Shown: positions 23,201 to 35,747 of the stretch, in pieces
Layout: every line of letters starts with the position of its first letter
Position numbering within the stretch: the stretch's first letter is position 1
Source: Lepraria neglecta
Lineage: Eukaryota > Ascomycota > Lecanoromycetes > Lecanorales > Stereocaulaceae
DNA: 64,000 bases
NCBI GenBank assembly: GCA_033220425.1
Contig: CM065652.1
Span: 434,001-498,000, forward strand
Direction: 5' to 3'
Notes under the pieces: model-generated
What the model was told of the DNA's origin: nothing
What the model saw: only the letters and a program-made list of their open reading frames with translations
Database searches by the model: none
Program-made: the position numbers and the translations under genes

Positions 23201-26014
23201 GTGCAATTCGCGATTGGAGCTGCACTGAGCTGCGCCGCTATTGGGTGGCGGTCGAAGTCTTTGGCTGCATCTAGGGATATCCGGATCATTGCTCCCCAAT
23301 CACCATCTCGAGCAAAAGCGGCAATATCGATCATGGATAGGGTATTATCGGATTGCAAAACCACCAAGCCAGCGTTAAGGCAGGCTTCGGTGATCTGGCT
23401 CTTGTGTCTGGTACAATACTGCGGACATGTACGAGAAGTTCAAGGACGATTGAGGGAATGTCAAGTCGCTTTCAAAGGTTTCTTAGCCGATCGCGATTCT
23501 CTAAATCAGGAGTCTGCGTCTCGAGGATTGACCCTGGTGTACGAAAAAGGCAACAGGGCCTTGAAAGATGACTTGATAAGGGATCTTGTAGGCTCGTTCA
23601 CTGGGACGAATGCAGGGCTTGCCGGAAATGTTTCGGAGGACACTGAGCTCTTCGACGCTGGAGCACTTCCAACAGGTGAAGGCTCCATCACAACTTACAA
23701 AGATATTATGAGTCTTGCATCAGAAGTTGGTGATTCTAGTCTTGTGTACCGGTTCATGTCGCTGGCTTCTAACAACGCCATCTGGTCAAGTCGCGCTGCA
23801 TTTGGACGGTTTGGGCTCAGCAACATATTGAGTGATGCATCTACCGACGGCTATCTGGCTCAAAACCCTAAACTGTATCCAGCCCTGTTCAGGTATCGCT
23901 TTGATCCCAACACGAACGTGCGAAACTCGATGAATGAAATTTGGGCAGCACTCGTCAAAGAGCCTGCGAAGACAATCGACACCAACTTCGACAGTATCAT
24001 GGACGATCTGCTCAAGAACATCCTCGGCAAGGAATGGCGTGTTCGACAGGCGAGCTGTGCAGCTATCGCTGACCTGGTTCAAGGACGACCGTTAGAAAAA
24101 TATGAGAGATACCTGACCGAAATCTGGGAGCTCACCTTCAAAGTCTGCGACGATATCAAGGAGTCTGTACGCACTGCTGCCATGGCTTTGGCAAGAGTCT
24201 TGACTGGAATACTGACCCGTGGACTTGAGGCTAGAGAGTCGTCAGCGCTAAGTGCGGAGAAGATGCTTAAGCAGGTGTTACCTTTCCTGCTCAGCCCGTC
24301 TGGCTTGGAGTCTGGTGCTCCAGAAGTACAAGACTTTGCTCGAAAAACCCTGCTAAAGATCATCAAGAGCAGCAATGGAAAGACATTGCGCCCGTTTGTC
24401 CCCCATCTTGTCGGCCGCTTGCTTGCACTTCTCAGCTCTATAGAGCCCGAAATGATCAACTACCTCCATCTCAATGCCGACAAGTATGGTTTGACGGCCC
24501 AAGAGCTTGATGATGCTCGGTTGAAGCACATCAGAGGGTCGACGATGCTAGAAGCCATCGAGCGGTGCCTTGATTTCTTGGATGAAAGTTCGATGCCAGA
24601 GCTGCAGCAGAGCCTGGAGAATGCCATCAAGACAGTGGTCGGGCTGCCATCGAAGGTTGGATGCAGTCGCGTCCTCGTGTCTTTGTCAACTCGCCAGAAC
24701 TTCATCTTCAAGCAGTATGCCGACCATTTTCTTCCTCTTGCTCGCAAGCAGGTCTTCGACCGCAACGACACCATCTCCTCATCTTACGCTGCAGCGTGTG
24801 GGTACCTTGCGAGGCTTGCGTCCGACAATGCGCTCTTGAAACTTGTGGAATATTGTCGAAAGCTTTACTTCGATTCCGAGGATGACCGACAACGAGTGAT
24901 TTCCGGAGACATTGTCTATGCTGTATCAAAGTATGCGACAGACCGATTCAATTCTCTAGCTGGCGATGTCCTGCCCTTTGTGTTTATTGCAAAGCACGAC
25001 ACATATGAGCGTGCGAAGACTTTGTTTGAGGACACGTGGATCGAGAATGTGGGAGGGTCGCGGGCTGTATTGTTGTATCTGAAGGAGATTGTCGACCTGG
25101 CTTCGCAGTACCTAGATTCAGCACGCTGGTCTGTCAAATACACGTCAGCGTTTGCAATAGCAGATGCAGTAACATCGTGTGGTAACACTATTGACGACGC
25201 GAATGCTAAGGTTTTATGGCCTGCACTTGAAAAGGCATTGTCTGGCAAGACGTGGGAAGGCAAAGAGACTGTTCTGAAGGCCCTAATCCATCTCGCAAAA
25301 AGCAGCACTTTCTGTTCCAAGGATTCAAAGGTGGCAGAGCAGATCGAGAAGATAGTACTGCGCGAAAGCAAGAGGAACAATCCTGCTTTCCGCCAGCACG
25401 CACTGGAGTGTCTTGGACACTTTTCCGAGCTGCGTGATAGCGTCGACATGTATCCACAAGTGTATGGGGTCACCAAGCCTATCATTGAAGAGACTTTGGA
25501 AGATTCTGACGAGATGGATGTCGATTCTCAGTCGGGAGGTGCGTCTTCAAAAGTTGTCAAGGAATCCACCCTGGCCAATGCATTGACAGCACTGCTGAAA
25601 TCCATCAACCCCCAACGGAGACAAGGGGAGGACCTGAAGTTAAGCCTATCACAGACTCTTGAGCTTCTCACTCGAGTCAGGAATGCATCGCCAAGCAGGT
25701 CGACGCTGAATGCCATCTATGATGGGCTGAAGTCGCTGTTCGGCCGACTCGGCCAGGTCTGTCTGGAAGCCCTTCCAGACTTGTTGGAAGGCATTCTGCT
25801 TGACTACGTGAAACAAGTCTTTGCTTCAAGTGACCAAGTGGAGCAAACACGCCTCAAGGCTTCAGATGCAGCTGTTGCACTGGCTTCCATCGCAAACAAG
25901 GGGCCTCGACTCAAAGCCAAATTCGTTGAGGCACTCTCGGCTGCACGGGCAGAGGAGCGCTCATTCCTGGTTCAACAAAGCCTGGATCGTGCAAATAAGA
26001 TCTTGGATGGATAG
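20228..26014 (+). CDS. ECM29: Proteasome adaptor/component Ecm29
   Basis: Three exons, 20228-20439, 20591-20708 and 20756-26014, give 1862 aa, close to the yeast length. The start is MSNTGSPEAKELRLVGNVELRLAM. Joining exons 1 and 2 restores TRIKPPSIKLPVAALLKQ, a strongly conserved Ecm29 segment. The rest is a HEAT-repeat solenoid, for example PAEIGD-type helices, RFGLSNILSDA, and KEWRVRQASCAAIADLVQGRP, ending in SLDRANKILDG. Ecm29 binds both the 20S core and the 19S cap, stabilising and inspecting 26S proteasomes and taking part in their remodelling under stress. Intron 1 (151 nt) is longer than most here; intron 2 has a GTAAGT donor and a CTAAC branch site. No frame breaks were seen over 5.2 kb. 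Confidence 0.96.
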
Positions 26015-27877
26015 ATCAGGTCTCACGACATAATGGGCGATGCTCCGTCAAAATTCTATTTTGGTAGACAGCCAATTTCACTATCTACTTGGCAGACATA
26101 GAGGCAGCAATTCTATCGAGCCCCTTTCCCATGCTTTGTGCTTTCTGGAATCATTTCACAATTGGTCGCTGGGAGATGCTCTGAGCATCCCAAATTAGTT
26201 AGTTAGTAAGGCTCCTCAAGCTCTCCAATTTTCTGAAACTTGAAACCTCGACATTAAGAACCACTCGACCAAGTGTAGTCTACCACAACAGCGCATGCGA
26301 TCATTGTTTCATGATCTATAGGCTACATTGTGCAATCTACCGAAATGGCGTGACACAAAACACCAAGCTTCTAGAAATCCTCACGAGTCCCTGATAGTAC
26401 TAGTCCCCGTCTCCAACATGAGCAAGATATTAAGTTATAAGCTTAAACAATGACTAGACCATCGCGTCACTAAACTCCTGGTTCTTCCAATAAGTTCCAA
26501 ATTAGACTCCAACGACAGAGCCTCGATTTGATTGACCATGTCCAGCTTGAGGCTTGCAGCTAATAAACACTACCAAGGTTATTCATAAGATTGGAGTCTT
26601 GATAGCTTCAAGTTGTAAGTGGAAGTCAAAGCAGATCAGGGTTTGGGAGGACGTCAATTTGAAACAGTGAAGATATTAAGCAAACTTCAAAATAAAACGC
26701 TGCTAGTAACAGCCTGAAGCCTCTTACAACAATGTCTACTCCGTGGAGGAGATTACTTGTATCTGATAGTGATTGGCGCATGACATTAATACTGGGTCCG
26801 CCAAGCCAGAGAGTTGGAAATTCGGAGCGAGCAGATTCCGTCATTGGCCAACTCGGGCGTAGTAGTGCACTAAGGCAACCTAAATCTACCGGGCCATAAA
26901 GCCCTGCGTGCCCCTAATTATAAGTACTGTGTTGAGGCGAAGCCTAAACGGACTCTAGCTAGGCCCAAGCAGTTACCAGTCTTAGGCCCGTGAGCCACCC
27001 ACCATGTGCTCCGTCGATGTCAGTAACAAGTTCAACAAGACAAGCCTTATACCTAAGCTTTAAACATGAAGAGGGGCGCGGTAAAAAACCCTCATAGTAT
27101 CAAACTACGTTTCATAGATTATGATCTTCCACACATGTCATCATTCCACCCTATAACTACTTCATTCACTCTCAATCTCCTCCCCCAATCGCCTCAAAAC
27201 ACCTTCCATCGCCATCCTATATCAAATACCATACACCTAATACCTTATACACCCAAATGATCATCCTCCTCAGTTACCCTTTACACTGCCGGTACCACTA
27301 ACCTAGCTGCCTACGCGTCCTCGGATAGGCCTTAAGGTTATATTATTCAACGAATTTGGGGAAACCCTGCAAGGCACTTCTGAATGTTAGAGTTCGTGAC
27401 TACTACATGGTACCACCGCTCTAAACAACAACGGTAACTTGTTTGAGTAAACGCCTTGTCGATTCAGCCTTATTACTACTATTTCAAAATATTCAAATCC
27501 CTCGTCGAAACTTGTACAAGCCAAGAGGATTGGGTTTCGAAGTTTTAACTCCGTGACAAAGACATACGACCCCTGGTCCAGGCTCGTTCGAAGGATGAAC
27601 CACAGTTTTGTCTAGGCTTTCTCAAACCTATCGGACACCTCAACATCATTGAAGCATCCAACGTCCGTCAACAATATCAGAGCCATTCACCTCTGCACAA
27701 TCATATCGGCATTCTTTCCTCACTAGTCGGTCCTCCGAGACGGCTTACAAAACCACGACAACTTCACTCTGATTCTATCGGCATTTCGTTCCACGGCAAA
27801 TTCCAGTCGGACAAGACTTTCCGGAAGCTCTACCAATACCTGTTAGATATACTTGAATCCAATAAGGATCCAAACCA
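26015..27877. other. Intergenic, 1.86 kb, upstream of Zn2Cys6 regulator
   Basis: No gene supported on either strand. Fungal regulator genes often have long upstream regions, and this one must hold the promoter and leader. The part near 27120-27260 is AT- and CT-rich with no coding signal. No repeat or RNA gene was recognised. Confidence 0.5.
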
Positions 27878-30653
27878 ATGACCGCTGCAGTTCTCCCGTC
27901 CATGATGCATGACCGACGGAGTGGTAATCCTTTTCCGAGGCCGAAGAAGATTCCTAGAAGCACAAAGGATCGACTGCCCGCTATCGCACCAAGATACCAG
28001 GTATCCTCGGATACGGATGCTTTTGAGAAATTTGACCCCACAAGCAATGCGAGCCTGAATGTGCCGAGGACGAGATTGCCTCCTCGGTCGCGGTTTGGGT
28101 GCTGGTGAGTCTTCTTTCCTGTGTCACCTTGCTTGAGCATGTAACTGACCTTCTACTCACAGGACATGTCGGGTAACTATTATCCTCGACTCTATGTGTT
28201 CATGTATTGACATACTGGCTTGGCCTCAGACGCGTAAAGTCAAGTCGGTCTTCCCTTGTGGTACTCAAAGTTTAGAAGCAATTACTCATCTCCATTCTGC
28301 AGATGCGATGAAGCCAGACCTGAGTGCACAGTAAGTCCTGCGTTATGAGTTTACATTCTCTCATTCAGAAAGATGAAAGTACATTGATTAACACCTTCTA
28401 ACAGCCGTGCTCTCGCCTGGGACACCCATGCGACTACAACCCTCGACTCTCATTCAAAGATGACACCCCTCGTATCTTGGAAAAGATGTCAGGTGTGGCA
28501 AGATCGGGAGGTCCGGTCTGGGACCGTATGTTTTACATGACCTATAACCTTTGAAAACACAGGCTCAAGACCAATAGTATCTGCGAGACGGCTCTTGAAA
28601 CGCCGATGCTTGAATGATCAGGATGATCTACTGCCTCCGTTTTCTGACCTCACCAATGACGAGGACCGAGAAAAAAAAGCCGAATTCCGCAGCCCAGGGA
28701 CTTTCCTTCTAGTAGTGAATCCTAATAGTTTTGCGGAGTTCGACGAGTACAAAAACACCAATGACTCCTCGAAGAACATGCCAAATCCGCCGCCCTCACT
28801 TACGTCTGGAAGTATCCACAGTCCCCAATTCAACATCGACCAGACGCTGTACAACGACCCTTTTGCTGACGAGAAAGATATCCCGGACGATCCTGATATC
28901 GTCATTCTGAAAGTATTTGAAGATGACTCACGGAAGTTGCTGTCGCCGCTAAATTCTCTTCAATGTCGTGCGACTTCAAGTACACCATCACTTTCAATTA
29001 CATCATCAAGTTCTTGTCAGCGTTCCGATTACTTCCGATTTTCTTATGACAACACTCCGTTGATGAGAGTTGCAAATAAGGATGGGAGAGATCATCAGTT
29101 GATTTACTATTACAAGAACTTCGTGCATCGCCATCTCGCTCAGGTCCATCGGGATTCTCTGGGAACGTCTATGGAGACTGGAGCTTTATCGGCACCTGAC
29201 GTGTTCGAAAGACAAGCCGCTACTTTTGTACCGGTATGTCTAATCGGCCCTTTTCTTAATCCGCTACTACTTCCTCTATGGACATTGCAAGAATTCAACT
29301 TGGCTAATGCATTCTTATCTAGCTCTACCACGCTCTAATGGCCTTCTCCGCCCTAAGCATGTCCTACAAAAGCGGCATCCCCAATCTCGACGCCCTCCAA
29401 CACTACCAAAAAGCTCTCCCCTCCCTCCAAGCCAGTCTCCGAACCGAAGCAGATCTAATCTCCGACGGCGTCTTCCTAACCCACTTCATCCTCCTCCTCT
29501 ACGAAATCTCCGCCGGTGAACCTCGCGGCCTCTCCCTCTGGGCTCAACACATCGACCAACTCCTCCGTATCACCCTCCTCCGCCACCAACTCAATGGCCA
29601 CGAACCGTACACCTTCATCGTCTGGTGGGTCGCGAGTATCGACACCCACTCCGTCCTCTGCGGCATGGGCAATGGCGAGTTCGTCGAAACGATGCTCCGC
29701 AATAACATGCTGCCGTCTGGCATGGATCCTCAGCACCCGTACCAAGCTTGCGACTACTCACCCTGTGGAGGATTGGCATCGCCACATTCTGACAAAACTT
29801 TACCAAGTGCGCTTGCTTTTCACAGACGCATCTCTATCTTGGCTGCAGAGCTCTCACTCTTGGCGAGGGATCTTAGGGCCGAGGACAGGAATCATTCCCA
29901 TAGTCCCGGGTGGATGAGGAGTAAGCAGGAGAGGATTGGTGCGTTGCAGGATACTTTGAGGCGGACGTGGAATGTGCAGATGCCTGTTAGTGTTGCGAAT
30001 GGGTATTGCAATCAAGTACTCCCCGTGGGTGCGAGGGGGATCTTTGAGCATGTGAGTTGACCTTTTCCTTGCTATGAACACCGGTCTACGATTTTGTGAT
30101 CTCCAATCTCATACCCTATCCCACCACTCTTTCCCTTTCAAGCAACACTTCGTGTTCTCTAAGAAAACAATTCTTTCAAATTTCGGTCACTCCATTTGAC
30201 ATCCACTAATACCCGCACCAGTCCTTCGCACTCTACCGCGCCTGCCTAATCTACTCCCACACCTCCATGTACAACACCCAACGCACCACCTCCCACCCCC
30301 TAATCCACGAAGTCTCCCAATGCGCCGGCGAAATTCTCCGCCTAGCGCGCGAAATCGTCTCCTCAGGCCACCTCGAGCGACAATTCATCATCTTTCCCCT
30401 CTTCATGGCGGGCTTTGTCTCTCGCTCTGAAGAAGAGCGGCGCGAAATTCTCGGCTTGGTTAGGAGAATGGAAGAAGATAGTGTGGGGAGGAATTTTGTG
30501 GCTGTTAGGCAGTTGTTGGAGATTGTTTATGAACGGCAGGAGAGGCGAAAGCGGGAATTGAGAGAGCAAGGGTGGAGGGAGGGGAGGGAGGATGTTGACT
30601 GGGTTGCGCTTATTGGGGAGATGGGGTTGCAGGTTGTTAATTGTCGGTTGTAA
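27878..30653 (+). CDS. Zn2Cys6 transcription factor with fungal-specific domain
   Basis: Eight exons, 27878-28104, 28163-28172, 28230-28243, 28303-28330, 28405-28525, 28563-29233, 29323-30051 and 30222-30653, give 743 aa. Splicing builds a perfect zinc cluster: GCWTCRTRKVKCDEARPEC, then TPCSRLGHPC, i.e. C-x2-C-x6-C-x6-C-x2-C-x6-C. The cluster codons are spread over exons 1 to 5, including exons of 10 and 14 nt. A disordered linker follows, then a C-terminal regulatory region with LYHALMAFSALSMSYKSG, DGVFLTHFILLLYEISAG and FALYRACLIYSHTSMY, typical of the fungal-specific transcription factor domain. Downstream genes offer no clue to its target; DPM1 is 1.1 kb away and unrelated. It should bind DNA as a monomer or dimer and act as an activator or repressor; the target is unknown. 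Confidence 0.88.
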
Positions 30654-31232
30654 GATGTGGATGGGATGAGTTTGATTTGGCGCTATATGCTATGGGAAGA
30701 AAGAGTGCTCGCTTATTCGGAGTGCGTGTATAGGCATGTTACTGGTGTGGGATGATTTGGTGATGGATGGCTTACGTGATATGGGCTTAATGGCATGCAC
30801 TGTACAGTACTACGCAGGATGAGGTTTGGCGGTGAGGTTACGTCTTGGCAACATGAGCAGGATGCTTCGGCTATGCTATGCTATTTGGAATCCTCAGGCG
30901 CTTGTGGCTTTGGTAATTAGATAGATCTCGATCTCAATCAATAGAGTTTGTTGCAAACTCGGGATTTTCTTGGCCGAATACCTTATGACTGCAAAAATAG
31001 CGTTTTGTGAAGCTATACGGAGGTACCTCCTTTCCATAGATGTCAGCACTTATCTAGAGCCAACGATTCAACGATCCAACGATCTACCAGCTTGGCAGGA
31101 AAAAATGAGAAGGAAGCCGAGGAAACGAAATAAGGCTGGCCGCGCACACTACTCTTTACTCTGGGCCTTGACATGTATGATGTATCACGCACCACCGTTA
31201 TATAAAACAACTACAGAGTCAGGACACAGCGG
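30654..31232. other. Intergenic, Zn2Cys6 3' side
   Basis: No supported gene. It contains direct short repeats (GCTATGCTATGCTATT near 30873). A TATATAAA at 31199-31206 lies 27 bases before the ATG at 31233, which is close for a fungal promoter. Confidence 0.45.
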
Positions 31233-31517
31233 ATGGATACCCTGCTAGTCTCCGTCCTGCTGTTAACCCATTTCAAGGCAGCCAAGCGAGCTTCTGAACA
31301 ACATCATTGGCTTCAAGCTCCGCAGTGTTTCTGCCCGCCGTGTCCTGACCCTGTACCTATTACTAAATACAACTGTGCCAGCTCGTGCCCCAGGTTTTGC
31401 GCTAATTCCAATGGTTATAGAAGCCAGCAAATAGCGGCGGATAAGTGCCGAGCGAGCCCTGATCGACATTGGAGTGTGGTGGTGACCATGGTGGACTGGC
31501 GTCTGCTAATGCTATAA
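31233..31517 (+). CDS. Possible small cysteine-rich protein
   Basis: An ATG-started 94-aa frame begins MDTLLVSVLLLTHFKAAKRA, which could be a short signal peptide. The rest contains seven cysteines, including CFCPPC and CPRFC. A TATATAAA box lies just upstream. Small secreted cysteine-rich proteins are common in fungi and are often lineage-specific, but nothing here proves expression. The distance from the TATA box to the ATG is unusually short, and the overlapping antisense frame has no merit. This is a candidate only. Confidence 0.28.
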   Translation: MDTLLVSVLLLTHFKAAKRASEQHHWLQAPQCFCPPCPDPVPITKYNCASSCPRFCANSNGYRSQQIAADKCRASPDRHWSVVVTMVDWRLLML

Positions 31518-31628
31518 AAGTGTGAGAAAGTGTCAGGAACTGGCCTAGAGTCAAGTCATAGGGGTGTAATTAGTCAGGGGTTGCCAAGCCAAGAGTGTAG
31601 CGGCGTCAGACGGTAGCTTTGCTGATAA

Positions 31629-32462
<834 letters not shown>

Positions 32463-32949
32463 AGCTGGAGATATTTAGGTTATTGGACGGGGCAACACTT
32501 GCACGCTTTCTACATGGCCTCGCTTTATTAAGGGAAGCAAAGGAAAAATAGTACCGAAGCCTTACTTAATTACACTCTTGACAGCAGGTTTCAACTGACG
32601 TGTCTGCCTCCAAACTACATTGGCACATCCGAAACCACATTTTTCCTTGATCGTTATTCTCTAACTTGGCCTAGTAACAATTATGCCACTTGGTCGGAGT
32701 TGCGTCGGGCAGTTGACGACGACTTCTTTGGCAGCTTGCAAGTAACGATCGGCATTGATACTTTCTGTGCCCTAGTGCTCATTGGCCGGGTCCCTTCCCT
32801 GGAATCCTGTGATTGCTGGACTATTGCATTGATCTCTCTAGAGTAGAGCATTGAACCCTGTCCAGGTCCTGTGTCCTTTTGTGCTCGTGGTAAAGCTGCA
32901 CACCGTGTCACTGGCTGTCTCCCCCTCTCGCACTGTTCGTCCTGATTTC
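32463..32949. other. Intergenic, start of accessory island
   Basis: No supported gene. It lies between the convergent ends of DPM1 and the decayed zinc-finger/exonuclease gene. Open frames are short and without family features. Confidence 0.5.
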
Positions 32950-35203
32950 TCAAACAATTTTCCGTCTTTTCCCTGACAATGACACTTCGTCGAAGCTGAG
33001 CATGCCGGACATCGCCATGCTGGGGCACTTTCTGACTTTGCAATCGGGACAGAAGAGGTCGTCGATTTGGATACTGTTTTCTTCTTTGAGATTTACGCAG
33101 GCTCCGTGAAACCAATCTTCACAGCACACCGTCGCATGCGATCTTCCAACCTTGGGCATTTGTCCGACAGATGCAGTATAGAACCTCGGTCGCCCCGGTT
33201 TCCTCATTGTACTCTGCCTCTTCACCTACTACCTCTTGCATTTGGAACTCTGTATTTCTAGACTCTTCATTCCCAAGACCTTCATCTTCCGTTTCTTCGT
33301 CTTCAATTTCTGCATTTCAGATCCTTTGCCTTCAAATTCATGATTTTCAAGTCCACCGTCTTTAAATCCTATGCTCTCAAGATTCTTGTTCCCAATATCT
33401 CTGTCAATATCTTCTTCAGACTTCTCAATAGAATCAACTACCAAGTCCTCGTCACATTCCGAGACGGGTGATACTGGGAAGAAATAACTTGTAATCTTTT
33501 GGCGTGTCGCTGGCTTGAAGGCACCTTCAAAATACAGCTTTGTAAGTGTATACAACATTTGTACGTCTGGCCCAGCTCGATGCGCTAAGAGAGCTAGAGG
33601 CCGATCTTAAGGGACGAGGATTTGGTACAGATATGATAATCCGTAGCTAAGCGGAAAATCTGCGAGTGCAAGTCTCCAGGCTAAATAAGGTCTGAAAACC
33701 TGTCGTCGTCGTGGCATCAGGTACTCCCTCCCAATCTGTCGTAGGGCATGATATAAGTAGTCAGAATCAAACTTACCATTTGACCACTCGACTAAATGAG
33801 TCTGAGGCCCGAAGTGGATTAAGAGCCTATCAAACACTTCATCCCAGGTCTTTCCCGGTGTAGTTGTATCTGACGGGGGCCCGTAAACCTTTCGGATCAC
33901 ACCTTGATCTAGCACTGAGGCATGTCGACCATAGATTTGACGAATAGTGCAAGGACAATCAGCAGTCGAATAATTTATAACTTCATCGATCGGATATCCA
34001 GAGACGTCCCATACGCAAATCTCCAAAACGTCTACGGATCCGCATGCAGTCTCAAAATCCATGAAATAGAGGTCCTTACTTCTCCGGTACCAGAGATCTC
34101 GAAACCTTCGTCCTTCCACTGTGATGGGTAGTTGATGCTATTCACAAATTCCTGTACCTTAGTCGAAAGGTCTTCTATATCAGCGTCGCTGATTTTTGCT
34201 CCTTCCACAGGAGCCTTCTTGCCACGATTTCTAGTACCGAGTCTGCGGAGGAGTGTGTTCCGTCTTTCCTACTCTAAAACAGTATAAGTTAGCAAGATAC
34301 AAATACAGGAGCAGAGATATAACAGTGTCAACTACGGTCCTAACGTATAAAGTGGCGGATCGAGTTACCTCGGTACTTCTCGCACCTGAGATGAAAGCCG
34401 TCAGTACTTTCAGTACAGCCCACTGCCTTAACGCACTTCAGATTCAGTATCTTGTCTTCCCGAAGTGAGCAATTTTCAACGTACACTTTGGCTATCTCTT
34501 TCGGAAATTTGCCATAACAGCTGGGGCAGAAGTTATGCGTGGCCACCTCGGGATGTTTTCGAGATACGTGGTCTTCAAGATTTGCCTTCATTCGGAAGTC
34601 CTTGTTACAGGTAGCACATCCAAGGATTTTCTCAGTATCATGCATTTTCATATGTTTTTGCAAATTGTAGGGCATCGAAAAGCTTCGGCCGCAAGAAGCT
34701 CGTGGACAAAAACATGGTTTCCCTCCTGCATAGGCCACAGCCTTATGATATCCCAGACTCGACGAACGCTTATAGCTTTTTCCACAGCCTCTCTGTGGAC
34801 ATGCGAAAGGGCATTTTTCACCATGCACCCCTTTATGGCTTGTAAGTTCTAAAGCACTTAAGAATCTCTTATCGCAGCCAATCCAAAGACAGAAAAATGG
34901 TCTTTCGCTAGTATAGATATGTTTGTGGCGTGTCAAACCACCATAAGTTTTGCAGACTCTCTTACATTTGCTCCAGGAACAGGAATGTAGCTTGCCTCTC
35001 TTCCGAAACCATTCCTAGCGCATGATACCAGCCTCAAGGCTCAAAGACAAGGATGTAATTGTAAGATTGTGTAAGAAACCCTCCAACCCTCCAACCCTCC
35101 ACGTATTATCCTCGTTAACAGCGGTAGCATCGGTAGGTGGCTCAGGCTCCGGATCGGTAGCTTCTGTAGCTAGTCCGTCATGCGAATCGAAGTTAGATTT
35201 CAT
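32950..35203 (-). pseudogene. Decayed C2H2 zinc finger / DEDDh exonuclease / PHD gene
   Basis: Read on the minus strand, three domains follow each other. First come four or five C2H2-like fingers (35014-34440; for example CLWIGCDKRFLSALELTSHKGVH). Next is a DEDDh exonuclease-like fold: MDFETACGSVDVLEICVWD (D-x-E), LVEWSNGKFDSDYLYHAL, and HRAGPDVQML (H-x4-D). Last is a PHD-type finger: YCICR, WKIACDG, CCEDWFHGACV and LFCPDCK. The frame is broken: a shift near 34110 between linker and exonuclease, an in-frame TAA at 33607-33609 inside the exonuclease, a shift near 33300, and a shift inside the PHD finger near 33140. No GT-AG introns explain these. The ATG at 35203 is the likely original start, with an intron ending at 35015. 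The function is unknown; the catalytic residues survive, suggesting recent loss. Confidence 0.62.
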
Positions 35204-35337
35204 CTCTCCCACCACCACGTCTTCGGACGTTCTTTGAAGGCTTGCTCAGAGCCAATATAATTTCCCTGAAATTGCGAACCACCACATACCACATTGGAAC
35301 CCTGAAAGTTAGAACCGCCTTGGGTCATATGGAGACG

Positions 35338-35741
35338 TTATGGATTCAGGTGCTCTCGTTCGTCTCGATTTCGAGGCTCTTTAATTTCAGAGATGACCTG
35401 AGGAGATGGGCGCAAACGCTTGACGCAGTCTAAGAGCTCCTGCTCGGTCTGATTCAGCATTAAGTATTTGTCTGTATATGTCTTTATGTCGTCCTTTTTT
35501 GCCCACTTATCTTATATAATCTGCTGCATGCCCTGAGGAACGTTAAAGCGATAGTATAGATCCCTTGCGTTATCCTTAAGATACGAGAGAAGGACTTCGT
35601 CGTGAGTGTTCTCGTAATCCGTAACGATTTCACCGAGGACCGGTGCAATAGAGAGTCCTGATCAATCCTTGAACCAAAATATAGAGGGCGGCCTTGTGTA
35701 ACTAAATGAGATCCTTCTATCCGGTGCCAATGCTGATGAGA
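35338..35741 (-). pseudogene. Coding relic of unknown family
   Basis: One minus-strand frame reads coherently through the interval, with in-frame stops at 35662-35664 (TGA) and 35512-35514 (TAA). It contains SYTRPPSIFWFKD, then SIAPVLGEIVTDYENTHDE, VLLSYLKDNARDLYYRFNV, and DKWAKKDDIKTYTDKYLML. The amino-acid texture is that of a real protein, and a stop-riddled single frame is the mark of decay by point mutation. It lies 135 bases upstream of the zinc-finger pseudogene on the same strand and might be part of it. I do not recognise the family. Confidence 0.45.
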
Positions 35742-35747
35742 CATGTC

